DNA of 64,000 bases from positions 1 through 64,000 of the forward strand of contig NZ_JAUQOP010000034.1 in NCBI RefSeq assembly GCF_030580855.1, written 5' to 3'. The translations under genes were made by a program, and so were the position numbers. Numbering within the stretch: position 1 is the stretch's first letter; each line of letters begins with the position of its first letter. This document shows positions 24,622-31,884 of the stretch, piece after piece. Below the pieces are notes generated by a model. It made no database searches. It saw nothing but the letters and a program-made list of their open reading frames with translations, and had not been told where the DNA came from. Source of the DNA: Pseudomonas citrullilanati. Lineage in GTDB: Bacteria > Pseudomonadota > Gammaproteobacteria > Pseudomonadales > Pseudomonadaceae.

Positions 24622-26028
24622 ATGCTATTGCGTGCAGCACTCGCCAGTCTGGTACTGGCTTCATTGACCTTGCCGGCCCAGGCAGAAACCATCCGCATCG
24701 CCATCGGCACCCAGGACACCACGATCAACTGCGCCGCCGGCGGGTTGCTGATCCGTGAGTTGGGCCTGCTGGACAAGTACCTGCCCCATGACGGCGCCTA
24801 CAAGGACGCCCACTACGACATCCAGTGGAAGAACTTCACCAGCGGCGCGCCGCTGACCAACGAGATGGTCGCCGGCAAGCTCGACTTCGGCGCCATGGCC
24901 GATTTCCCGGGGGCGTTCAACGGCGTGGCGTTCGAAACCGCCGGCAAGCACAGCCTGTTCATCAGCGTGCTGTCGGGCAGCACCCGGGGCAGCGGCAACG
25001 GCATCGTCGTGCCGAGTGCGTCGGGCGTGCAGGCCCTGGCCGAGCTCAAGGGCAAGACGATTTCCGTGCCGTTCGCCTCCACCGCCCACGGCATGTTGCT
25101 GCGCGCCGTGGCGGCCCAGGGTTGGGACCCGCTCAAGGACGTGAACATCATCGCCCAGCCGCCGGAGGTGGCCGGCTCCGCGTTGCAGGCCGGCAAGATC
25201 GACGCCCACGCCGACTTCGTGCCGTTCGCCGAACTGTTCCCCAGCCGGGGGTTCGCCCGCAAGATCTACGACGGTGCCCAGGCCGGCGCGCCGACGTTCC
25301 ATGGCGCGCTGGTGGACCAGGCCTATGCCAGGCAGTACCCGGAAATCGTGGTCGCCTACCTGCGTGCGTCCCTGGAGGCGAACCAGCTGCTGGCCGCCGA
25401 GCCGGAGAAGTACAGCGAGCTGATCGCCAAGGTCACCGGCGTGGATGCCGAGGTCAACTACCTGTTCCATGGGCCGCTGGGCGTACAGACCCGCGACCTG
25501 ACCTGGAAGCCGGAATACCGCCAGGCCGTCGGCACCGCCATCGACACCCTCAAGCTGCTGAAGAAGGCCGATCGCGGCCTGGACCTCAACACCTTCATCG
25601 ATGACCAGTACATCCGCGCCGCCTTCAAGGCCTCGCACCTCGATTACGCCGCGCAACTGGCCAACTACGCCCAGACCCCGCTGGCCACGCCCGACGCCGC
25701 GACGGGCCAGGCGATCAGCGACTTCAGCCGCGTGGCCGAGATCTGGGTGCGGGGCGAGCCGAAAGTGCGCCACTACGCCTCGGCGCAATCGGCCTTCGCC
25801 GCGCTGGCGAGCCTCAAGCAGGAAGGCAAGGGTATCCGTGCCGTCTATGCCCAGGCCAGCGACAGCGGGATCAAGCTGCTGGCCGAACAGGCGTGGTTCG
25901 CCCGTGATGCCCAGGGGCAGCTCAGCGCGTTCCTGCTCAAGGGCCAGGCCGAGCAATACGCCGCGGCCCAGGGCGGCAAGGTCCTGGATTTCAGCGAAGC
26001 CACGGCCCAGGCGGTTGCAGCCCGATAA
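24622..26028 (+). CDS. ABC importer binding protein (SsuA/TauA-like) with extra C-terminal domain
   Basis: A 468-residue periplasmic protein. A Sec signal (LLRAALASLVLASLTLPAQA) precedes an SsuA/TauA/ThiY-like solute-binding domain to about residue 330, with TIRIAIGTQDTTINCAAGG at its start and LTNEMVAGKLDFGAMADFPG near 75. It is about 140 residues longer than SsuA. The last 100 residues (about 365-468) contain AFLLKGQAEQYAAAQGGKVL, which resembles the end of NosL-type accessory domains. GAGGGG eight bases upstream favours MLLRAAL as the start. The permease and ATPase genes follow. The substrate is probably a sulfonate or related anion, but this is inference. Confidence 0.88.
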   Translation: MLLRAALASLVLASLTLPAQAETIRIAIGTQDTTINCAAGGLLIRELGLLDKYLPHDGAYKDAHYDIQWKNFTSGAPLTNEMVAGKLDFGAMADFPGAFNGVAFETAGKHSLFISVLSGSTRGSGNGIVVPSASGVQALAELKGKTISVPFASTAHGMLLRAVAAQGWDPLKDVNIIAQPPEVAGSALQAGKIDAHADFVPFAELFPSRGFARKIYDGAQAGAPTFHGALVDQAYARQYPEIVVAYLRASLEANQLLAAEPEKYSELIAKVTGVDAEVNYLFHGPLGVQTRDLTWKPEYRQAVGTAIDTLKLLKKADRGLDLNTFIDDQYIRAAFKASHLDYAAQLANYAQTPLATPDAATGQAISDFSRVAEIWVRGEPKVRHYASAQSAFAALASLKQEGKGIRAVYAQASDSGIKLLAEQAWFARDAQGQLSAFLLKGQAEQYAAAQGGKVLDFSEATAQAVAAR

Positions 26029-26044
26029 ACCCTGACACCGACCC

Positions 26045-26137
26045 CCTGTGGGAGCGAGCTTGCTCGCGATGGCGTCAGGTCAGTTGAAGTCGAGGTGCCT
26101 GACACACCGCTATCGCGAGCAAGCTCGCTCCCACAGG
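26045..26137. repeat. REP doublet between binding protein and permease genes
   Basis: CTGTGGGAGCGAGCTTGCTC and GAGCAAGCTCGCTCCCACAG face each other across about 50 bases. Such elements between operon genes often stabilise or attenuate the upstream message. Confidence 0.92.
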
Positions 26138-26159
26138 AATCCGCTGCGGAGAAGAATTT

Positions 26160-26942
26160 GTGTATCCACCATCCAAACGCTGGCTCCCCCGAGCCGCTTC
26201 ACTATTGCTCTGCCTGCTGTTCTGGCAACTCGCCGCCACCGGCCACTGGGACCTCGGCCTGGTGACCTTCGCCAATGTGCCGACGCCGCTGGCCGTGGTC
26301 CAGGCCGCGCTTGGCCTGGAAGCCTCGGGCAGCCTGGGGCGGCACTTGGGCAGCAGCCTGGGCCGGGTCTTTGCCGGGTATGGCGCGGCGGTGTTGGCTG
26401 GCGTCGCCCTGGGCCTGGCCATCGGTCGTTCGAAATGGGCCGAGGACCTGCTGTTGCCGCCGCTGGAAGTCCTGCGGCCGATCCCGGCGGTGGCCTGGAT
26501 TCCCCTGGCGATCCTGATGTTTCCCTCGTCGGAACTGTCGATGGTGTTCATCACCTTCACTGGCGCGCTGTTTCCGATCCTGCTCAACACCGTGCACGGC
26601 GTCGAAGGCGTGGACCGACGGCTGATCGCCTCGGCGAAAAGCCTCGGGGCCGGGCGTTGGGCGATCCTGCTGGAAGTGATTCTGCCGGGCGCCGCGCCGA
26701 GCATCATCACCGGCCTGGCCATCGGCATGGGCACGTCCTGGTTCTGCCTGGTGACGGCGGAGATGATCGCCGGCCAGTACGGCATCGGTTACTACACCTG
26801 GGCGTCCTACACCGTGCAGAACTACGCCGACATCGTCGTCGGCATGTTGTTGATCGGTGTGCTGGGCATGGGCAGCAGTGTCTTGATCAAGCGCCTGGGC
26901 GGGCTGTTCACGCCTTGGCATCGACCCCGAGGAAAAGCCTGA
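26160..26942 (+). CDS. ABC transporter permease (SsuC/TauC-like)
   Basis: A 260-residue inner-membrane permease starting at GTG behind GGAGAA. About six hydrophobic helices are present, and the EAA-type loop that contacts the ATPase is seen as DRRLIASAKSLGAGRWAILL near residue 155. The N-terminal section has PPLEVLRPIPAVAWIPLAIL typical of the nitrate/sulfonate/taurine group. Its stop overlaps the ATPase start by one base. It works with the binding protein and ATPase encoded on both sides. Confidence 0.93.
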   Translation: MYPPSKRWLPRAASLLLCLLFWQLAATGHWDLGLVTFANVPTPLAVVQAALGLEASGSLGRHLGSSLGRVFAGYGAAVLAGVALGLAIGRSKWAEDLLLPPLEVLRPIPAVAWIPLAILMFPSSELSMVFITFTGALFPILLNTVHGVEGVDRRLIASAKSLGAGRWAILLEVILPGAAPSIITGLAIGMGTSWFCLVTAEMIAGQYGIGYYTWASYTVQNYADIVVGMLLIGVLGMGSSVLIKRLGGLFTPWHRPRGKA

Positions 26943-27790
26943 TGAGCGTGATGCAAGCGCCAGAAGGGCGGATTGATATCCGCCAGTTGTCCATTGTCCT
27001 GGGCCAGGGTGCCCAGGCGTTCGAAGCCGTCCAGGGCCTCGATTGCCAGATCGAGGCGGGCCAGTTCGTCTGCGTCCTGGGGCCGTCCGGGTGCGGAAAG
27101 TCCACCTTGCTCGGCGCCTTGGCCGGGCACCTGCAACCGCGTACCGGCACCTTGCAGGTCGACGGCTTGCCGGTGGCGGGGCCATCGCCCCAGCGCGGGA
27201 TGGTGTTCCAGCAGCACACGCTGTTCCCGTGGCGCAGCGTGCGCGATAACGTCGCCTTCGGCCTGAAGATGCGCGGCCTGGGCAAGGCCGAACGGCACCG
27301 CGCCGCCGATGAAATCCTCGCCCTGGTGGGCCTGGACGGTTTCGCCGGGCACTGGCCGGACCAGCTCTCCGGGGGCATGCAGCAGCGGGTGGAAATCGCC
27401 CGGGTGCTGGTCAATCGGCCGCGACTGCTGCTGATGGACGAACCGTTCGGCGCGCTCGATGCCTTGACCCGGTTGAACATGCAGGAACTGCTGCTGGACA
27501 TCTGGACCCGCATTCGCACCACCGTGGTGTTCGTGACCCATGACATCGACGAGGCGCTATTCCTGGCCGATCGGCTGCTGGTGATGAGCCCGCGTCCCGG
27601 CCGGATCATCGAGGACTTGCGCCTGGACTTCGCCCGGCCACGCACCACCGAACTGGTCACCCGTCCCGAATTTTCCCGGCTCAAGCGCCACTGTCTCGAA
27701 TTACTGCGCCATGAAGACGGCCAGCAGTTGCCACGCCTCAACCCCCTCGGACTCCCTCCTGAAACCTCCTTGCCGCGATTTGCCCTATGA
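26942..27790 (+). CDS. ABC transporter ATP-binding protein (SsuB/TauB-like)
   Basis: A 282-residue ATPase with Walker A GPSGCGKSTLL near residue 43, Q-loop VFQQHTLFPW near 84, signature LSGGMQQRVEIAR near 140 and Walker B LLLMDEPFGALDALTR near 160 with the H-loop VTHDIDEAL after it. It energises uptake by the adjoining permease. It begins MSVMQAPEGRIDIRQLSIVL, overlapping the permease stop by one base, and ends overlapping the HEAT-repeat start by four bases, so the set is translationally coupled. Confidence 0.95.
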   Translation: MSVMQAPEGRIDIRQLSIVLGQGAQAFEAVQGLDCQIEAGQFVCVLGPSGCGKSTLLGALAGHLQPRTGTLQVDGLPVAGPSPQRGMVFQQHTLFPWRSVRDNVAFGLKMRGLGKAERHRAADEILALVGLDGFAGHWPDQLSGGMQQRVEIARVLVNRPRLLLMDEPFGALDALTRLNMQELLLDIWTRIRTTVVFVTHDIDEALFLADRLLVMSPRPGRIIEDLRLDFARPRTTELVTRPEFSRLKRHCLELLRHEDGQQLPRLNPLGLPPETSLPRFAL

Positions 27791-28749
27791 CCCCTCTATT
27801 CGAAGACACCGACAACGATGACATCCTCGCCCTGCAACCGCGCCTGGAGGACGAGGACCCCGGCGTGCGCCGCATTGCCTTGATTGAACTGGCCGACCTC
27901 GAAGAGCCCGAAGGCCTGCGGTGGCTGGTGGATCGCCTGGCCCACGATGACAGCGCCGAGGTCCGTGCCGAAGCCGCGCGATTGCTCGAGGCCTGGGAAG
28001 ACGCGCCGGTGGTCGCCGCGTTGTGCCAGGCCCTCACCGATCCGTCGCCGACGGTGCAGGACGCCGCCGCCCAGAGCCTGAGCCTGCTCAAGAGCGAGGC
28101 GGCGGGGCGGGTGATCCTGCCCTGGGCCGGCCATGGCGAGGCCCGTGTGCGCGTCGCCGCGTTCAGGGCCTTGCGCGAATTGCGCCTGGCCGACGCGGCC
28201 CCGGTGGCGCTCATTGCCCTGGCCGACCACGATGCCAGTGTTCGCCGCGAAGCGGTGGGCGTGCTCGGCTGGCTCAAGCACCTCGACGCATTGCCTGCCC
28301 TGGCGCGGTTGGCCAGTGACGACCCCGACACCGACGTGCGCCGGGCCGCCACTGGCGCCCTCGGCCTGGCGTCTGACGCCCAGGTCTTGCCCGCCCTGCG
28401 CCAGGCGCTGCGGGACCCGGCCTGGGCGGTGCGCGAAGAAGCCGCCACCACCCTGGGCAAGGTCGGCCAGGTCGATGCCGGCCCGGCCCTGGTCGAGGCC
28501 CTGGCGGACGACTATTGGCAAGTGCGCCTGCGCGCCACCCGCAGCCTGGGGCGTTTACGCTACGCCCCGGCATTGCCGGGATTGATCGAGTCCCTGGGGC
28601 ATCGCATCAGCAATCTGCGCAAGGAAGCCGCCCTGGCCTTGGGGGAGTTGAACGAACCCGAGGCGATCCCGGCCTTGCAGGCCGCCCGGGATGATGGCGA
28701 CCCTGAAGTGCGCAAGGCCGTGCGCATTGCCTTGGCGCAACTGCAATGA
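27787..28749 (+). CDS. HEAT-repeat (PBS-lyase type) protein
   Basis: A 320-residue soluble protein made almost wholly of about ten helical repeats of 30 residues, with units such as DPGVRRIALIELADLEEPEG, DPSPTVQDAAAQSLSLL and DPDTDVRRAATGALGLA. No catalytic motif is visible. HEAT proteins serve as scaffolds or partner-recognition modules; PBS-lyase-type relatives handle cofactor attachment or enzyme assembly. Overlaps of four bases with the ATPase gene before it and the DUF971 gene after it place it firmly in the operon, where it could assist assembly of the AprA-like/ferredoxin pair. That role is inference. Confidence 0.9.
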   Translation: MTPLFEDTDNDDILALQPRLEDEDPGVRRIALIELADLEEPEGLRWLVDRLAHDDSAEVRAEAARLLEAWEDAPVVAALCQALTDPSPTVQDAAAQSLSLLKSEAAGRVILPWAGHGEARVRVAAFRALRELRLADAAPVALIALADHDASVRREAVGVLGWLKHLDALPALARLASDDPDTDVRRAATGALGLASDAQVLPALRQALRDPAWAVREEAATTLGKVGQVDAGPALVEALADDYWQVRLRATRSLGRLRYAPALPGLIESLGHRISNLRKEAALALGELNEPEAIPALQAARDDGDPEVRKAVRIALAQLQ

Positions 28750-29024
28750 GCCCGCTGTCAATGAGTAATTCCCTGGGCAAGGGGCAGTTGAGCCTGGACT
28801 GGCCCGACGGTCGTGAACAACGGCTGGACCACGCCGAACTGCGTCGCCAATGCCCCTGTTCCCAGTGCCGGGCGTTTCGCCTGCAAGGGCTGGCGGTGCG
28901 GGTTGACTCGCGGGTCCGGGTGGTTGAAATCCATGCCCAGGGCTATGGGGTGCAACTGGTCTTCAGCGATGGCCATGAGCGGGGGATTTATCCGTGGGCT
29001 TACCTGGCGGGGCTGGGGCACTGA
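28746..29024 (+). CDS. DUF971-domain protein
   Basis: A 92-residue protein formed by one DUF971 domain, the module also found at the N-terminus of gamma-butyrobetaine hydroxylase and attached to some Mrp/ApbC iron-sulfur carriers. It contains a Cys cluster, CPCSQCR near residue 37, and the terminal GIYPWAYLAGLG motif. Metal binding is likely. It is the last gene of the operon and overlaps the HEAT gene by four bases. Given the iron-sulfur protein encoded upstream, a job in cluster delivery or metal sensing is plausible. A second start, MSNSLGKGQL, lies five codons in. Confidence 0.88.
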   Translation: MSPLSMSNSLGKGQLSLDWPDGREQRLDHAELRRQCPCSQCRAFRLQGLAVRVDSRVRVVEIHAQGYGVQLVFSDGHERGIYPWAYLAGLGH

Positions 29025-29033
29025 TCCATCGCT

Positions 29034-29129
29034 GTCGCGAGCAGGCTCGCTCCCACAGGGGATTTGTGGCGGGCGTAGAAATCGTGAACATCCGGATTCA
29101 GAACTGTGGGAGCGAGCCTGCCGGGAGCA
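29034..29129. repeat. Imperfect REP doublet
   Basis: GTCGCGAGCAGGCTCGCTCC and TGTGGGAGCGAGCCTGCCGG form inverted arms, with the second arm degenerate. It lies between the DUF971 gene and lexA2. Confidence 0.7.
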
Positions 29130-29208
29130 ATGAGGCTGACAAGCTTGCTCCACAGGGAGATGACGCTGTGAGCTGACTGGCGGTGCTTGTCAGAAAAAAC
29201 CGACAGGA

Positions 29209-29220
29209 GTACAAATGTAC
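29209..29220. promoter_or_regulatory. LexA2-type operator overlapping the lexA2 start codon
   Basis: GTACAAATGTAC is a perfect palindrome (GTAC-N4-GTAC), close to the GTAC-N4-GTGC motif described for P. putida LexA2. It includes the ATG at 29215, so a bound repressor would block initiation at the mutagenesis cassette. Confidence 0.6.
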
Positions 29221-29832
29221 TCCATGACGACTCTCACGCCCCGCCGCACCGCCATCCTGACCTTCATCCGCGAACGCATCGCCGATCAGGGCCAGTCTCC
29301 CAGCCTCGCCGAGATCAGCGAGGCGTTCGGTTTTGCCTCGCGCAGCGTCGCCCGCAAGCATGTGCTGGCGTTGACCGAAGCCGGCTTCATCGAGGTCAAT
29401 CCCCACCAGGCCCGGGGCATCCGCCTGCTGAACCAGCCACCGCGGCCCGAACTGCTGGATGTACCGGTGCTGGGGCGGGTGGCGGCCGGCGCGCCGATTG
29501 GCGCCGATGCCGAGGTCCACAGCCGCCTGATGCTGGACCCGGCGATGTTCACCAAGGCGCCGGATTACCTGTTGCGGGTCCAGGGCGACTCGATGATCGA
29601 GGACGGCATCCTCGACGGTGACCTGGTGGGGGTACAACGCACCCCCCAAGCCGCCAACGGCCAGATTGTCGTGGCGCGGCTCGACGGTGAAGTCACCATC
29701 AAGCGTTTCGAGCGGATCGGTGAGCGCGTGCGCTTGCTGCCACGCAACCCGGCCTACCAGCCGATCATCGTCGAAGCCGACCAGGACCTGGCCATCGAAG
29801 GCGTGTTCTGCGGCTTGCTGAGGCAAGGCTGA
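29215..29832 (+). CDS. lexA2: LexA-family SOS repressor of the mutagenesis cassette (LexA2)
   Basis: A 205-residue repressor. The winged helix at 30-60 (SLAEISEAFGFASRSVARKH) binds DNA. The self-cleavage site is Ala91-Gly92 in GRVAAGAP, with catalytic Ser126 in GDSMIEDG and Lys163 in EVTIKRF. RecA filaments trigger cleavage and derepression. I take the ATG at 29215 because AGGAG lies five bases upstream; ATG at 29224 is the alternative. It heads the lexA2-imuA-imuB-dnaE2 operon (stop and next start overlap by one base) and a GTAC-N4-GTAC palindrome covers its start codon, pointing to autorepression. Confidence 0.95.
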   Translation: MYSMTTLTPRRTAILTFIRERIADQGQSPSLAEISEAFGFASRSVARKHVLALTEAGFIEVNPHQARGIRLLNQPPRPELLDVPVLGRVAAGAPIGADAEVHSRLMLDPAMFTKAPDYLLRVQGDSMIEDGILDGDLVGVQRTPQAANGQIVVARLDGEVTIKRFERIGERVRLLPRNPAYQPIIVEADQDLAIEGVFCGLLRQG

Positions 29833-30458
29833 TGGGGGCCGTCGTCGCGCTGGACACGCTGTTCAACGGCGGCCAGGTCTGGAAGGGCCGGCCCGCGCCT
29901 CCAGCCGTCAGCCCGCAGCCCACCGGCCATGCTGCGCTGGATGCGGCGTTGCCCAGTGGCGGCTGGCCGGAAGCGGCGTTGACGGAGTTGCTCATCGCCG
30001 CCCCGGGCGTGGGCGAATTGCAATTGGTGTGGCCGACCCTCGCCCGATTGTCGACCGCGGGGGAGCGCATCGTGTTGGTGGCGCCGCCCTTCGTGCCTTA
30101 CCCCCAGGCCTGGCGGAACGCCGGGGTGGACCTGCGCCAGTTGTCGGTGATCCAGGCCGATGAGCGCGATGCCCTGTGGGCCGCCGAACAATGCCTGCGC
30201 TCGGGCAGTTGCGGCGCGGTGTTGTGCTGGCCGCGCCAGGCAGACGACCGGGCCCTGCGCCGGTTGCAGGTGGCGGCCGAAACCGGCCAGACCCTGGCCT
30301 TCGCCTGGCGCTCGCTGCAGGAGGCTATCAACCCGTCGCCAGCGGCCTTGCGCATCGCCATCGATGCCCGTCCCGCGCAGTTGCGCGTGCTCAAGTGCCG
30401 GGGCGGGTTGGCCGGTTCGGCGCCGATTGCCTTTGCCGCGCCTGCGACCAGGCATTGA
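29832..30458 (+). CDS. imuA: ImuA, translesion-synthesis cassette protein
   Basis: A 208-residue protein of the ImuA/SulA-related group with a RecA-like fold: HAALDAALPSGGWPEAALTE near residue 32, then LIAAPGVGELQLVW where RecA has its Walker A loop, here without a proper GKT. In other bacteria ImuA works with ImuB and DnaE2 (ImuC) in DNA-damage-induced mutagenesis. It starts one base inside the lexA2 stop and lies seven bases before imuB, so expression follows LexA2 control. Confidence 0.93.
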   Translation: MGAVVALDTLFNGGQVWKGRPAPPAVSPQPTGHAALDAALPSGGWPEAALTELLIAAPGVGELQLVWPTLARLSTAGERIVLVAPPFVPYPQAWRNAGVDLRQLSVIQADERDALWAAEQCLRSGSCGAVLCWPRQADDRALRRLQVAAETGQTLAFAWRSLQEAINPSPAALRIAIDARPAQLRVLKCRGGLAGSAPIAFAAPATRH

Positions 30459-30465
30459 GGTTGCG

Positions 30466-31884
30466 ATGCGCTGGGTCTGTATCCTCTTTCCGCAATTGGC
30501 GCTGGACGCCGCGCTGCGCCAGCGTCCGGATCCCGACGAGCCGCTGGCGCTGCTCACCGGTCCGGCCCAGCGGCGGGTGCTGCAAGCGGTGAATGCTCCG
30601 GCGCGGGCCCTGGGCTTGCGTCCTGGCCAGACCATGACCGCTGCCCAAGCCTTGAGCAAAGGCTTTGCCACCGCCGAATACGACGCCGCACAGATCGAGC
30701 ACTGGCAACAGTTCCTCGCGGCCTGGGCCTACCGCTTCAGTTCCCAGGTCAGCGTGCATTACCCGCGCACGGTGCTGTTCGAAATCGAGTCGAGCCTCGG
30801 CCTGTTCGGTCCGTGGCCGGTGTTCGAGGCGCGGTTGCGGGCCGAACTGACGGCGCTGGGGTTCCGGCATCGCATCGTCGCCGCGCCGAACCCGGTGGCG
30901 GCGCGGGTCTTGGCCAATGCCTACGACGCCCTGGTGGTGCCCGATGGCGAGACCTTGCAGGCGTACCTGGGGCAGATGCCGGTGGAGCGGATCGGCCTGC
31001 CAGCGGAAGTCGCCACGGCGTTGTCGCGCATGGGCCTGCGGCGCCTGGGCCAGGTCCAGGCCTTGCCCCGGCACACCCTGGCGCGGCGCTTCGAAGCCCA
31101 GGTGCTCAAGCACCTCGATGCGCTGACGGGCAGCCGCACCCTGGCGCTGTCGTTCTATTTGCCGCCGGACCGTTTCGATGTGCGCATCGAACTCAACTAC
31201 GACGTCCAGTCCCACCAGGCGCTGCTGTTCCCGTTGCGCCGCTTGACCGGTGACCTGTCGGCGTTCCTGTGTGGGCGTGACAGTGGCGTACAGCGCTTTG
31301 ACTTGCACCTGGAACACGCCGGGCTGCCGGACACCGTGATCAAGGTCGGCCTGCTCAGCGCCGAGCGTGACCCTTCGATGCTGTTCGAACTGGCCCGTGG
31401 TCGCCTGGAGCAGGTGCAGGTCGAAGCCCCGGTGCGTGGCTTTCGTCTGTGTGCCGAAGACCTGCCGAGCTTCGTGCCCCAGCGCCTGGAATTGTTCGAT
31501 GAGCGCCCGCAACAGTCCTTGCCCTGGGAGCAGTTGCGGGAGCGACTGCGGGCGCGACTGGGGGATGAGGCGGTGCAAGGGCTGGAATTTCGCGACGACC
31601 ACCGGCCCGAATGTGCCTGGCAGATGAGCGCCCAACCCCGGCCGCAGGCCTGCCCGGTGCAGGACGTGCAACGGCCCGGCTGGTTGCTCGGTGAACCCCA
31701 GGTATTGCCGCAAAGCCAGGCGCGCATCCTCATGGGCCCGGAACGCATCGAGACGGGCTGGTGGGACGGTGCCGATGTGCGCCGCGATTACTACCTGGTC
31801 GAGACCCGCGGCGGGCAACGGGGCTGGGCCTATCGGCCGGTGGGCGAGGGCGGGCCGCTGTGGTTGCAGGGGTGGTTCGCATGA
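30466..31884 (+). CDS. imuB: ImuB, Y-family polymerase-like protein
   Basis: A 472-residue Y-family homologue. The opening MRWVCILFPQLALDAALRQR replaces the acidic metal ligands found in active Y polymerases, as is normal for ImuB, which acts as a hub joining DnaE2 to the beta clamp. The little-finger region and a C-terminal extension with DVRRDYYLVETRGGQRGWAY are present. Length is typical (about 470). Its last four bases overlap dnaE2. A clamp-binding peptide may be PQQSLPW near residue 346, a guess from composition. Confidence 0.93.
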   Translation: MRWVCILFPQLALDAALRQRPDPDEPLALLTGPAQRRVLQAVNAPARALGLRPGQTMTAAQALSKGFATAEYDAAQIEHWQQFLAAWAYRFSSQVSVHYPRTVLFEIESSLGLFGPWPVFEARLRAELTALGFRHRIVAAPNPVAARVLANAYDALVVPDGETLQAYLGQMPVERIGLPAEVATALSRMGLRRLGQVQALPRHTLARRFEAQVLKHLDALTGSRTLALSFYLPPDRFDVRIELNYDVQSHQALLFPLRRLTGDLSAFLCGRDSGVQRFDLHLEHAGLPDTVIKVGLLSAERDPSMLFELARGRLEQVQVEAPVRGFRLCAEDLPSFVPQRLELFDERPQQSLPWEQLRERLRARLGDEAVQGLEFRDDHRPECAWQMSAQPRPQACPVQDVQRPGWLLGEPQVLPQSQARILMGPERIETGWWDGADVRRDYYLVETRGGQRGWAYRPVGEGGPLWLQGWFA

